NCBI RefSeq assembly: GCF_032911225.1
Contig: NZ_CP136600.1
Coordinates: forward strand, 2,356,001-2,420,000
Direction: 5' to 3'
Origin: Thalassotalea fonticola
GTDB lineage: Bacteria; Pseudomonadota; Gammaproteobacteria; Enterobacterales; Alteromonadaceae
Length of the DNA: 64,000 bases
Shown here: one piece after another, positions 1-8,773 of the stretch
Numbering within the stretch: the stretch's first letter is position 1
Layout: the number at the start of each line of letters is the position of its first letter
The notes under the pieces: model-generated
Database searches by the model: none
The model's input: only the letters and a program-made list of their open reading frames with translations
Told to the model about the DNA's origin: nothing
Made by a program: the position numbers and the translations under genes

Positions 1-363
1 CTGCAAGGCACGAGTCACGTCTTCATGCGCTGCCGGCAATTCTGCATGCTGTCTGAATCGATATTCTATAGAGGCATGGTGAACACCGCTTTTAAGGAAT
101 TGTTGAACCTTGTCACCGTATACTTTATCGTGAGAACCCGACCTAAAACCACCTCCATGAATATAAATAACTAACGGCGCGGGTCCTTCCACATCAGCCT
201 TCCAAAAATCAAAGATCTGGTTAGGATGTTCGCCGTAACTAACATTTTCGTGGGTGATTGTTGGTGGAGTGCTATATATGTTTTTAGCTTGAACATTGAA
301 GCTGATACTAGCAATGTTCAGGAATACGAATTGTAGCCATCGAGTCGGATATGGATTCTTCAT
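1..363 (-). CDS. Alpha/beta hydrolase (esterase/lipase-like), C-terminus cut by window edge
   Basis: A reading frame starts at an ATG at 363 on the minus strand and runs 121 codons without a stop to the left edge, so only the N-terminal part is seen. It begins with an export-type signal (about residues 1-26, ending in VQA) and then shows PLVIYIHGGGF, the HGGG oxyanion-hole motif of the hormone-sensitive-lipase/BD-FAE type of alpha/beta hydrolases, followed by a strand carrying SIEYRF. The catalytic Ser, Asp and His would lie outside the window. It is the last visible gene of a leftward set with a deacetylase, a GH10-like enzyme and a sulfatase. A role in removing ester substituents from polysaccharide is therefore likely, but inferred from context. 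Confidence 0.8.
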   Translation of the reverse strand, partial: MKNPYPTRWLQFVFLNIASISFNVQAKNIYSTPPTITHENVSYGEHPNQIFDFWKADVEGPAPLVIYIHGGGFRSGSHDKVYGDKVQQFLKSGVHHASIEYRFRQHAELPAAHEDVTRALQ

Positions 364-422
364 ATTGAGTCCTTGTTAATTGAAATTCGTACTTTATAGA
401 TGAATTAACGTCATAATGTTAT

Positions 423-1163
423 TTATAGGAAATTTAACCTCTCAAATTTAAAACTTTTACCTTCTGTAACCTTTGATAAAGCTATCAACTGAGATACGGT
501 AACAAACTGATACCCATGCTCTTGCCAAAGTGGTAATAGTATTTTTAAAGCGTTCAGAGTATGTTGCCGCTCATGCATTAAAATAATATCGCCACTTTTA
601 ATGTCTGCTGATAATTTTTTCACTATAGCGCTAACCGCAACGTTCTTTTTGGCATCTTTAGCCATCACAGAAGCACTAACAAGCAGTAATTGATTATCGA
701 TTAATAGCTGTTTAACTGAGTCACTTTTCTTCAAAAATGGGGCACGAAACAATGTCGGTTTAATGCCAAGTGATTTTACTTGTTGCTGAAACTGTTGTAT
801 CTCCAGTTTCTGTTGGTCAGTTGTTAACTCGACAAGATTTTTGTGAGACCAAGAATGATTACCTATCTCATGTCCAGCAGCAATTACTAACTTGGTAATG
901 TCTGAATGTTGTTTTACCTTTTTACCAACACTAAAAAATGTTGCTTTGGCTTGGTACTTTTCTAGCAAAGATAAAAATTGTGGAGTTATACCTTGTACGG
1001 GGCCATCATCAAATGTCAACGCAATAAACTTGCTCGAATGACCTTTTACTTTGACATGTGTTAACACTTCTTCGGCTATTGCACTGCCACTACAAGCAAT
1101 AACAATGACCATAACCTGTAATAAAAAAACTCTCAGCCATACTTTCATCTTACTAGCTCTCAT
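423..1163 (-). CDS. Secreted polysaccharide deacetylase (NodB/CE4-type)
   Basis: A 246-residue protein with an N-terminal signal segment (about residues 7-30) followed by a compact NodB homology domain. Motif 1 is LTFDDGP (catalytic base and metal Asp pair), motif 2 is GNHSWSHKNL (the H-x3-H metal ligands), motif 3 is FRAPF, and motif 5 is IILMHE near residue 195. These are the hallmarks of metal-dependent deacetylases acting on chitin, peptidoglycan or acetylated xylan. It lies 17 bp after the GH10-like gene on the same strand, so the two are probably co-transcribed. That makes removal of acetyl groups from the polysaccharide attacked by that enzyme the best guess. Substrate cannot be read from the sequence. 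Confidence 0.85.
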   Translation of the reverse strand: MRASKMKVWLRVFLLQVMVIVIACSGSAIAEEVLTHVKVKGHSSKFIALTFDDGPVQGITPQFLSLLEKYQAKATFFSVGKKVKQHSDITKLVIAAGHEIGNHSWSHKNLVELTTDQQKLEIQQFQQQVKSLGIKPTLFRAPFLKKSDSVKQLLIDNQLLLVSASVMAKDAKKNVAVSAIVKKLSADIKSGDIILMHERQHTLNALKILLPLWQEHGYQFVTVSQLIALSKVTEGKSFKFERLNFL

Positions 1164-1180
1164 CTTAAAGAATAACTATC

Positions 1181-3010
1181 TTATTCAGTATAATTCGGTA
1201 GTCGTAAAGTTATTCCAGAACTGCCGTTAACCCATTCAAATTCGACATTTTCATCAGGGAAGCCTTCAACAGAAATAGTTGCTAAGTATTTGCCTTTAAA
1301 ACCGGTAAAGTCTAATTCACCATCTCGATTGAACCAACTAAGCACATCTGTATGCCAATGTTTTTTTACCATATATAACCAGGTTTTGCCGCGTAAGTTA
1401 GGGCTACCGTCTAACTCTACGATATACTTATTTTCCCCATCATTTTTATCAAAGAACGTCCACACTAAAATATCGGTGACATTTTCTTTACTGAAATAAA
1501 CACTCATCACCCGCTCAGTCATCAAGGCCCGTTCAAACTCCGTAGTTATATGCTCCGCTTTCATTTCAAATTCAGTTGCGGCTATCGGTAATTGATATTT
1601 ATCAAAATAGCTTAACCGTTGATACATGGTTTCAGCATCAAGTAGCTCGCCATTAGCAAGTTTACCAAATCGACTTTGAAAGCCAAGCGCTTCCAGTGGC
1701 CCATCATTATCAAGAATAGAGAGCATATCCGATTCGAATATTTTCATTTTATCTGTTGCGATTTCAGGTGCAGTTGCAATTGCTGTATCTGAGATCACCC
1801 GGTTTTCATTCAAGTATAAAGTTGCGCTAGGATTTTTAACGTGTTGTTTAGCTAACTTAAACCAGTTTGCTTCTTCTTGCTCACAAAGTGGAATTGCCCC
1901 TTTTCTACTATCACAATATGTGTTTTGTACATCTTGTTTTCCGCGAATTTCATTAGCTACGTCCCATTCTTCAACATCCCATTTGGCCGCCCAATCTTTA
2001 ATGATGGTATCTACATATATTTTCAGTTCTGTGGGAGACAGTTCACGAGGGGCACCGGCGCTAATGCCCATACGGTTTGCATCGTTAACGCTGATGCTTT
2101 CTTCCATATTCCCCCAACCTGGCCAAATTAAAGCATGGCCTCTTACCGGAATATCGTAAGAATTCAACCAAGGTAATATTCTTTCGGTAATGGTTTGATT
2201 GTTCTTACGTAACTTGTATTTCAGCCCATTCTGCAAACCGGCTTTATTAAAGTTAAAACCTAAGTAGGTTTGTCGATATAAGTCGCTTATGTTGCCAACT
2301 GCGCCATCCCACATTTTTGCTTGTACGATGCCACCAAACTTAAAATCATGTTGCTGTAATTCTAAGTGAACTTTGGCATTTATTACTAGGTCACCGTTTT
2401 TATCAACAAGTGTAATTTTTCCTGATGTTTTTCTGTGTTCTTCGATTCGTTGTTTTGCATCAATTCGCCATTGTTGTTGACCACACTCTACATCTGCAAC
2501 AATTGTTTCAATGCCTTCTATATTATTTCCGGACAAATCTAAAGGATTAGTTGAGGCTACGGTAGTTTTATCACAGCTGGGTAGTATAGCCAGGCACTGA
2601 ACGATTACATCAGCTTCATTTAAAATTGTTGCAGTTGAATTAAACAACTGACAATTCATATCTTCAGGCTGTTGTGAAATTGTCACTTCGGCCTGTTGTT
2701 CTGCTTTAAATACAGTCGAAAAACTAAAATTTCCACTATTATTAATTTCAATTAATTCACTACTATTTATGGTAAGGGACAAAGTCTGGTTATGTAACCC
2801 ATACGCTTTACCAGACACTAAAAACTCATCACTTTCGAGGGGAGGCTCAGGCTCAGGTTCAGGCTCAGGCTCAGTCTCAGTCTCTGTCTCTGTAGTATCT
2901 TGCTCTACCTCTTCTACTACGTTAGGCTTGTCAGAATCGCTTTCACTGGAACAAGCAAATAAAGTACTATAAAGACAAAGAGTGATGAGTATTTTGCGGA
3001 TATTTTTCAT
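1181..3010 (-). CDS. GH10-like endo-glycosidase, surface lipoprotein
   Basis: A 609-residue protein. A lipoprotein signal ends at Cys20 (LFAC) and is followed by an acidic Glu-Thr/Glu-Pro linker (residues 40-56) encoded by a short 6-bp repeat. A small beta-rich domain covers about 62-140 and the catalytic domain about 185-600. GH10 signatures are RGHALIWPGW near 290, WDVANE with the likely acid/base Glu354, and ATEFE with the likely nucleophile Glu480. The IWPGW form differs from the classical VWHSQ of xylanases, so the substrate may not be plain xylan. It lies 34 bp downstream of a sulfatase and 17 bp upstream of a deacetylase, which points to a sulfated and/or acetylated glycan. Family is fairly sure; specificity is open. 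Confidence 0.8.
   Translation of the reverse strand: MKNIRKILITLCLYSTLFACSSESDSDKPNVVEEVEQDTTETETETEPEPEPEPEPPLESDEFLVSGKAYGLHNQTLSLTINSSELIEINNSGNFSFSTVFKAEQQAEVTISQQPEDMNCQLFNSTATILNEADVIVQCLAILPSCDKTTVASTNPLDLSGNNIEGIETIVADVECGQQQWRIDAKQRIEEHRKTSGKITLVDKNGDLVINAKVHLELQQHDFKFGGIVQAKMWDGAVGNISDLYRQTYLGFNFNKAGLQNGLKYKLRKNNQTITERILPWLNSYDIPVRGHALIWPGWGNMEESISVNDANRMGISAGAPRELSPTELKIYVDTIIKDWAAKWDVEEWDVANEIRGKQDVQNTYCDSRKGAIPLCEQEEANWFKLAKQHVKNPSATLYLNENRVISDTAIATAPEIATDKMKIFESDMLSILDNDGPLEALGFQSRFGKLANGELLDAETMYQRLSYFDKYQLPIAATEFEMKAEHITTEFERALMTERVMSVYFSKENVTDILVWTFFDKNDGENKYIVELDGSPNLRGKTWLYMVKKHWHTDVLSWFNRDGELDFTGFKGKYLATISVEGFPDENVEFEWVNGSSGITLRLPNYTE
2846..2900 (-). repeat. 6-bp repeat coding Glu-Pro / Glu-Thr linker
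   Basis: A run of near-identical 6-bp units (GGCTCA/GTCTCA on the plus strand) encodes the acidic linker of the GH10-like lipoprotein. Whole units keep the reading frame, so copy number can change linker length only. Confidence 0.7.
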
Positions 3011-3044
3011 AATAATTAGTCGATATTTTAGCTATTTTCGGTTA

Positions 3045-4754
3045 TTAACCATTCAGGTTTCTATATTTTTTTGCAGAATAAACAAACGTTGTTAGCAAAG
3101 TAAGCCAGAACACACTACCACCAGAACTTGACCCTGGTGTTTCGTCTGCAACTGGAGACTCTTCCTCAACTGGAGACTCTTCCTCAACTGGAGACTCTTC
3201 CTCAACTGGAGGCTCTTCCTCAATTGGAGGGTCTTCCTCAATTGGAGGTTCTTCCTCAGTTGGAGGTTCTTCCTCTACAGGAGGTTCTTCAACATATACC
3301 TCTTCGATTAAAGGCTCTACGTCCTGTAATTCTCCTTGTAATAAATTTAATCCTTGTCCGTTTTCTCTCAGCAAATTATACAATTGTTGCTGTAATAGCG
3401 TGTCGCTATCATTGTCGAAAATATTTTCTGTCTCTTGTGGATCATTGCTTAAGTCATAAAGTTCACGATAAGCCAAACCTGAACCATTGGTTTTCCACCA
3501 TTCGTTATAACGATAATTTTGAGTTCTTAGGGAATACCCCATTGCACCGTTACGCCTAAATTGGCTGATTGCTGCACTTCTCACTGATGAAGCTTGTTGA
3601 GCTAACACTTTAACTTGGCTAACACCTTGTAAGTGGGCACCAACTTCAGCACCTGATAGCTCCAAAATAGTTGGGTACAAGTCGGTACTTTCTATTAATG
3701 CATAAGTATTTAATGCAGGCACACCTGGTACTTTTATTATCAATGGGATCTGTGTGGCTTGTTCTAATACCGTATGTTTACCCCAAAATCCATGATCGCC
3801 TAGATGAAAACCGTGATCGCCCCAAATAACCACAATAGTATTATCGGTAAGGTTTAGCTCATCTAATTGCTGAAGTAACTTGCCAAATTGCGCATCAATA
3901 AAACTGGTACTGGCATAATAACCATGTATTAATTCTGCTTGTTGTGTTGGCGTAATGGTTTCTTCATAACTTTGGCCTGCACTGGCATTATAATTTTTAA
4001 CCAATTCAGCACTATGATGACTGATGAATGATTCATCACTAAATTGTGGTATTTGTTGAAAGGCTGCTAATTGAAAATCATCTTGCTGGTACAAATCAAA
4101 ATATGCTTTAGGCGCAAAAAATGGCAAATGTGGCTTTTTAAAGCCAACCGCTAAAAAGAACGGCTTATCTTGCTCTGCCAAATTAGCCATTAACTGCATA
4201 CCTTGGGCGGCAATTTTACCATCGACAAACTTAGATTCATCTTCTTCATCTATAGATTTTACTGCTAAGTTTACTGCAGTTTTTTTATCAACATCAGTCG
4301 AAACCTTTACATAATTGATGCTCCAAGATTGACTGTCATAATTATCACCGACATTACGAGGGTCGAAGATTTTACCCGCGGCGGCAGTAATATAGCCATT
4401 AGCAATAAGCTGTTGCGGTAGTGTTATTACATCAGGGTTTACTTCTCTTATAGTGTCTGACAAATTTAAAATACCATTGGTTTCTGGACGAAGACCGGTA
4501 AGTAAGTTCATTCGAGATGGTCCACAAACAGGAAACTGGCTGTATGCTCGTTGAAACACCACGCTTTGGTTAGCAAAGTCATCAATATTGGGGGTTCTTG
4601 CATCAGCAATACCATACTCACCAATTAATGGCTTTAAATCATCAATAGCAATAAATAAGATATTGGGTTTGTCTAACTCAGCTGCAAATACATTCACTGT
4701 ACTCATTAAGTTAAAAAGCAACGCCGAAATTGCGACCTTGTTAATTATTTTCAT
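3045..4754 (-). CDS. Sulfatase with GlyGly-CTERM-like sorting tail
   Basis: A 569-residue sulfatase of the alkaline-phosphatase fold. A signal peptide (about 1-25) is followed by the metal-binding start PNILFIAIDDLKP, then the formylglycine motif C77-G-P-S-R81 and the metal/active-site segment VIWGDHGFHLGDHGFWGKHT. The order and the FPVCGPSR context resemble the iduronate-2-sulfatase-like S1_7 group. The catalytic domain ends near 465, followed by a repetitive PxEE-type acidic linker and a tail of SSGGS, a hydrophobic stretch, then basic residues. That tail looks like a GlyGly-CTERM signal processed by a rhombosortase and type II secretion. It heads a leftward unit with the GH10-like enzyme (34-bp gap). 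Activity needs a formylglycine-generating enzyme, not found in this window. Confidence 0.9.
   Translation of the reverse strand: MKIINKVAISALLFNLMSTVNVFAAELDKPNILFIAIDDLKPLIGEYGIADARTPNIDDFANQSVVFQRAYSQFPVCGPSRMNLLTGLRPETNGILNLSDTIREVNPDVITLPQQLIANGYITAAAGKIFDPRNVGDNYDSQSWSINYVKVSTDVDKKTAVNLAVKSIDEEDESKFVDGKIAAQGMQLMANLAEQDKPFFLAVGFKKPHLPFFAPKAYFDLYQQDDFQLAAFQQIPQFSDESFISHHSAELVKNYNASAGQSYEETITPTQQAELIHGYYASTSFIDAQFGKLLQQLDELNLTDNTIVVIWGDHGFHLGDHGFWGKHTVLEQATQIPLIIKVPGVPALNTYALIESTDLYPTILELSGAEVGAHLQGVSQVKVLAQQASSVRSAAISQFRRNGAMGYSLRTQNYRYNEWWKTNGSGLAYRELYDLSNDPQETENIFDNDSDTLLQQQLYNLLRENGQGLNLLQGELQDVEPLIEEVYVEEPPVEEEPPTEEEPPIEEDPPIEEEPPVEEESPVEEESPVEEESPVADETPGSSSGGSVFWLTLLTTFVYSAKKYRNLNG
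3143..3295 (-). repeat. 18-bp minisatellite encoding acidic P-x-E-E linker
   Basis: About eight to nine tandem copies of an 18-bp unit (plus-strand core ACTGGAGACTCTTCCTCA with drift to GTTGGAGGTTCTTCCTC). They encode the Pro/Glu linker between the sulfatase domain and its C-terminal sorting tail. The copies nearest the 3' end of the gene are almost identical, a sign of recent expansion. Confidence 0.85.
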
Positions 4755-4959
4755 ATAACGCTCGACTTGCTCTAAATAATTGGATTATGACGAATATGCT
4801 GCCAAATGATGCTAAAACCCAATTGACAACGTTATCTTTTCAATTTTATATACTAGCAGCTCTTTAATATTTGTCTACCAATTAATTTGAACTATGATGT
4901 GACTTTTGCTCTCTTAGTAGACTAGACTTAACGGATAAGACATCAAAAATAGGATCTCA

Positions 4960-5412
4960 ATGCTACATAAAATTCTTATTGTAACCTTAGCTCTAAGCCT
5001 AGTTAGCGCTTGTGTTAGCAACAGTGAAACCAAAGAGCCACAACAACCAGATCCAAGGCAAGGTGAAGAGGTAAATCAAATTTGCTTCAACCGTACTATG
5101 GACAGTTGGAGTCCCTTGGAAGGAGAAAACAAAGCACTCTTAGTGTATGACAGCAGAAATGATCCTTATAAGTTAGACTTAATTGGCACTTGTGATCCTG
5201 AATGGGCAATGATGCGCATTGCAACAGTCAGTCGTGGGGCTTCAAATTGTCTATCAAGAGGCGATAAAATTATTACCGATGCAGATATGGATAGACATGA
5301 TAGTTGTACTATTATGAAAATTTATAAATGGCATCCTGAGAAATTAGAAAATAAAGATGATAGTAATAAAAAAGAAGAGGTTGATGACAATAAAACAGAA
5401 GCTAAATTGTAA
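4960..5412 (+). CDS. Small lipoprotein, DUF6491-like
   Basis: A 150-residue protein with a lipoprotein signal ending at Cys18 (VSAC). The middle part (about 40-125) has four spaced cysteines and the pattern of a short beta-rich domain: CFNRTMDSW, a YDSRNDPYKLDLIGTC segment, and a CLSRGDKI ... CTIMKIYKW end. This resembles the DUF6491 lipoproteins of gammaproteobacteria as I recall them. A Lys/Glu/Asp-rich tail follows. Function unknown. It faces the sulfatase unit divergently and has no evident link to polysaccharide use. Confidence 0.75.
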   Translation: MLHKILIVTLALSLVSACVSNSETKEPQQPDPRQGEEVNQICFNRTMDSWSPLEGENKALLVYDSRNDPYKLDLIGTCDPEWAMMRIATVSRGASNCLSRGDKIITDADMDRHDSCTIMKIYKWHPEKLENKDDSNKKEEVDDNKTEAKL

Positions 5413-5414
5413 TA

Positions 5415-5452
5415 CCAAGCGGATTAAATGACCAATTATTTAGTCCGTTTGG
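5415..5452. repeat. Imperfect inverted repeat after the small lipoprotein gene
   Basis: Left arm CCAAGCGGATTAAAT at 5415-5429 and right arm ATTTAGTCCGTTTGG at 5438-5452 pair fully as RNA if G-U pairs are allowed. It starts three bases after the stop codon. It could act as a terminator or be one copy of a dispersed REP-like repeat; only one copy was seen here. Confidence 0.5.
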
Positions 5453-5668
5453 CATAATATTTCAGTGTACATTTTCCCAGTGAATACCAACCACTGCGGA
5501 TGTCCAAGTGCAACATTTTATTTACAGGACCAGACCTTACTTATCGGTTTATTGTATTTCTGACAAGACATAACTTGTGATCCTTGCTAGCATCAGATTA
5601 ATTCAAGCGTTCAAAACCTTAATATAATAATAATTAATTACTATAAAAATTAAACACAGGACTTCTAT

Positions 5669-7090
5669 ATGACTGCATCTCGCGAGCTGTTTAGCTCTAA
5701 ATTAGGATTTATCTTAGCCGCAGCTGGTTCTGCTGTGGGCATAGGTAATATTGTTGGCTTCCCAGTAAACGCAGCCAAAAATGGCGGTGGCGCATTTTTG
5801 TTAATGTATGCCATTTTTATTATCGTCATTTGCTTACCCGTTATGATGGCAGAAATGGCGGTTGGCCGTAAAACCTCGAAAAACCCAGTTGGCGCTTATG
5901 GCGCTTTAGCTGGAGAGAACTCTAAATGGCGCCTAGCCGGTTTATTAGGAATTATAACGCCATTCATGATTGCCGTGTTTTATACGGTACTTACCATCTG
6001 GATATTTATTTATTTTGTTCTAACAGTGGGTGGCCAATTAGATTTCTTAGCAAGTGCTAACGGCTTTGGTGAAATAATTAATAGCCCATGGTTGTTCGCT
6101 TCCATGGTTGCCGTAGGCGGATTAGTTGCCTTCATCTTAAAAGCTGGTGTTAAAGATGGTATTGAACGGGCTGCAAAAGTGATGATGCCGGCACTATTTA
6201 TTATGTTAGTGCTATTGGTAATTTTTGTATTAACCCTAGATAATGCAATGGCAGGCGTTCAGTTCTACTTAGTGCCTGACTTAGACAAAATCACTCCGTC
6301 GGTGATCAGCGGTGCAATGTCACAGGCATTTTTCTCATTATCTCTTGGTATGGGAATATTAGTGACTTACGGCTCTTACATTTCTGATAAAACCGATATT
6401 GCCGGTTCAGCCAAACTGGTCGCTATTTGTGATACATCGGTAGCGTTTATTGCCGGTTTAATGGTGCTTCCTGCCATTTTCTCATTTAACCCAGAAGTAA
6501 ACCCTGATGATTTAAGTGACAGTTCGGTGTCAATGATTTTTGTATTCTTACCTAAAATCTTTCTAGCTCTGCAATTAACCGTTGGTTATTTCTTTGCCAG
6601 CTTATTAGCCGCGGTATTCTTTTTATTAGTATTTTTTGCAGCAATTACTTCTTTGGTATCGATTATTGAAGTGCCTGTTTCTTATTTAATTGATGAGAAA
6701 TGCAAAACACGGAAACAAGCACTAAGCACAATATTTTTATGGGGTGGTTTGATAGCGGCGCTAGCGACCTTATCATTTGGTATGGTTGATGCGCTAACTA
6801 ATTTAACCAGCTATGGTAGTGGCAATAAAGGTTTATTTGATGTTATTTACGACATGTTTTACGACACAATTTTGCCACTAAATGGTTTATTGATTTGTTT
6901 GTTCGTGAGTTATCGTTGGAAAAAACACAATTTAAATGCAGAGCTAAGCCAAGGCAATGAAGGATTTGCCGACACCTTCTTAGCAAAATATGTAGATTTT
7001 TCTTTGGGTACATTTATCCCATTCATTCTTGCAGCAATATTTATAAATACCGTGGCTAAAATTTATTTTGGTTATGATGTATTTAATTAA
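5669..7090 (+). CDS. Sodium-dependent SNF-family (NSS) transporter
   Basis: A 473-residue polytopic membrane protein of the neurotransmitter:sodium symporter family (LeuT fold). The unwound first helix is clear near residue 18: AAAGSAVGIGNIVGFPVNAAKNGGGAF. Its backbone and Asn residues form the sodium and substrate sites in the family. About 11 to 12 hydrophobic helices follow. It probably imports an amino acid or similar small solute with sodium. It has its own upstream region and a strong terminator after it, so it is a single-gene unit, unrelated to the sulfatase genes. Substrate cannot be assigned. Confidence 0.9.
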   Translation: MTASRELFSSKLGFILAAAGSAVGIGNIVGFPVNAAKNGGGAFLLMYAIFIIVICLPVMMAEMAVGRKTSKNPVGAYGALAGENSKWRLAGLLGIITPFMIAVFYTVLTIWIFIYFVLTVGGQLDFLASANGFGEIINSPWLFASMVAVGGLVAFILKAGVKDGIERAAKVMMPALFIMLVLLVIFVLTLDNAMAGVQFYLVPDLDKITPSVISGAMSQAFFSLSLGMGILVTYGSYISDKTDIAGSAKLVAICDTSVAFIAGLMVLPAIFSFNPEVNPDDLSDSSVSMIFVFLPKIFLALQLTVGYFFASLLAAVFFLLVFFAAITSLVSIIEVPVSYLIDEKCKTRKQALSTIFLWGGLIAALATLSFGMVDALTNLTSYGSGNKGLFDVIYDMFYDTILPLNGLLICLFVSYRWKKHNLNAELSQGNEGFADTFLAKYVDFSLGTFIPFILAAIFINTVAKIYFGYDVFN

Positions 7091-7116
7091 GCAACACCTT
7101 TAGTAAACTTATTGAA

Positions 7117-7145
7117 TAAACCCAGCATTTGCTGGGTTTACTTTA
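7117..7145 (+). terminator. Rho-independent terminator of the SNF transporter gene
   Basis: Perfect stem TAAACCCAGC / GCTGGGTTTA with a four-base loop (7117-7140), followed by a T-rich stretch, 27 bp after the stop codon. Confidence 0.85.
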
Positions 7146-7203
7146 TCCTGCTATTTAGTCTACACTCCGCCCTATTATTCTTCTTGTTATTTTTATAGCC
7201 ATC

Positions 7204-8097
7204 ATGATTGAACACATTAACTTTTCAGCCATAGACCAAATTGAATGTCACCGTTTGTTTCATGGTCGTGGGCATGCCTATCAAGGACTTGAGCATGTAA
7301 ATGTTGATTGGTTACCACCAGTGGCGTTAATCACCTTATATCAAGAAGAAAGCGAAGGCTGGCTGCAAGATAAAGCTCAGCAACTTTTTACTAATATAGA
7401 AGGTTGCACATCGGTAATGGTGCAATTTAGGTGTCGCCCTAAAGGTCCTTATCAATTATTGCTAGGTGAAGATAAAAAACATTTAACAGTATTTGAGCAT
7501 GGCTTGAAGTATCAATTACAACTTGGTAATGCACAAAATAACGGCCTGTTTTTAGACATGAGTAATGGCCGAAAATGGGTAATAGACAACAGCCAAGACA
7601 AGAAAGTATTAAACCTTTTTGCTTACACTTGTGCGTTTTCAGTGGCTGCGATAAAAGGCGGTGCAAACAAAGTAGTCAATGTGGATATCAGTAAGGCGCC
7701 TCTTGCCAAAGGCCGTGACAATCACCGCACAAATAAACAAGAGTTGGCCAAGGTTAAATTTGAAGGCGTTGATATATTTAAATCTTATGGCCGTTTAAAA
7801 AAGCATGGTCCCTATGATTTACTAATTTCAGATCCACCGTCATTTCAAAAAGGCAGCGTTGATATAAAACGTGATTATCCTAAAATCATTCGACGATTAC
7901 CGCAATTAATGAACGATAACGGTCTAATTATGTTGTGCTTAAATTCACCCGATTTAAGCGAACAATTTATTCATGACATGATCGAGACAGAATGCCCACA
8001 ATGTGAATACATCGAAAGTATAAGGCCACCTGAAGTGTTTAAAGAAGCGATGCCAGGTAAAGGATTAAAGGTTCTTATATTTAAGTATCACAGTTAA
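7204..8097 (+). CDS. Class I SAM-dependent methyltransferase, RlmI/RlmK-like
   Basis: A 297-residue protein. The N-terminal part (1-110) is a small substrate-recognition region. From about 120 there is a Rossmann methyltransferase: motif I VLNLFAYTCAFSVAAIKGGA, an acidic VNVDISKAPL (binds the SAM ribose), and motif IV SDPPSFQKGS, the DPPxF-type catalytic segment seen in 23S rRNA methyltransferases such as RlmI and the C-terminal half of RlmL. It probably methylates rRNA in the cytosol. It converges with the LysE-type gene, only 5 bp apart, with no clear terminator between them. Confidence 0.85.
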   Translation: MIEHINFSAIDQIECHRLFHGRGHAYQGLEHVNVDWLPPVALITLYQEESEGWLQDKAQQLFTNIEGCTSVMVQFRCRPKGPYQLLLGEDKKHLTVFEHGLKYQLQLGNAQNNGLFLDMSNGRKWVIDNSQDKKVLNLFAYTCAFSVAAIKGGANKVVNVDISKAPLAKGRDNHRTNKQELAKVKFEGVDIFKSYGRLKKHGPYDLLISDPPSFQKGSVDIKRDYPKIIRRLPQLMNDNGLIMLCLNSPDLSEQFIHDMIETECPQCEYIESIRPPEVFKEAMPGKGLKVLIFKYHS

Positions 8098-8102
8098 GTT
8101 TT

Positions 8103-8714
8103 TTACATAACTACTCGAACAGCTAATAAAATTAGCACTACGCCTGTTATTTTATCGATGGCTGCACTTTTACTTTTTAATTTATTAAGCACCGGCCCTC
8201 TTGATAATCCCATAGCCACCAGACAATACCAAATGGTGTCGATAATACCGACGGTACAAACCATAATTACATTTTCTTGAATACTGGCGTTAGCATCGAC
8301 AAATTGACTAAATAAAGCAATAAAAAACAACGCTATTTTAGGGTTTAAAAACGCAATCATAAAACCATCGCGCCAACCATTGACTACTTTTACCTGGTCG
8401 ACTTTAGTCTTCGTTAAATCAATATTACTGCCACTGCTTTTTAAAGCGTTATAAGCCAAGTAAATTAAAAAAGCAGCGCCACTATAGCGGATAAATTCAA
8501 ATAAGACTGGTGATTGAACGATCACTAAACCAATGCCAGTAACAACAATTAACGCATATAAACCAATGGCAATTCCATGGCTAATTGCAGTCGTAAGACC
8601 GGCTTGCTTGCCACCATCAATAGTGTTTTTAACAACCACAGCTAATGAAGGGCCCGGTGAAAGAGCACCCAGCATACAAATAACAACTAATGATAACCAC
8701 AATTCTATTGTCAT
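8103..8714 (-). CDS. LysE/RhtB-family amino-acid exporter
   Basis: A 203-residue membrane protein with about six hydrophobic helices. It carries the family signature near the N-terminus, GALSPGPSLAVVVKNTIDGGKQAGLTTAISHGIAIGLY. Members export amino acids such as lysine, threonine or homoserine across the inner membrane. Single gene on the minus strand, convergent with the methyltransferase gene. Substrate not predictable. Confidence 0.88.
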   Translation of the reverse strand: MTIELWLSLVVICMLGALSPGPSLAVVVKNTIDGGKQAGLTTAISHGIAIGLYALIVVTGIGLVIVQSPVLFEFIRYSGAAFLIYLAYNALKSSGSNIDLTKTKVDQVKVVNGWRDGFMIAFLNPKIALFFIALFSQFVDANASIQENVIMVCTVGIIDTIWYCLVAMGLSRGPVLNKLKSKSAAIDKITGVVLILLAVRVVM

Positions 8715-8773
8715 AAAAACTCAAAACTTAATTACTTTAAACGCCTATATAAACATAAAATGTCACCTTCGTC

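Noticed and set aside
3128..3559. Plus-strand open frame rich in LPQLE repeats
   Set aside because: It is the antisense shadow of the 18-bp repeat in the sulfatase gene and has no similarity or start signal.
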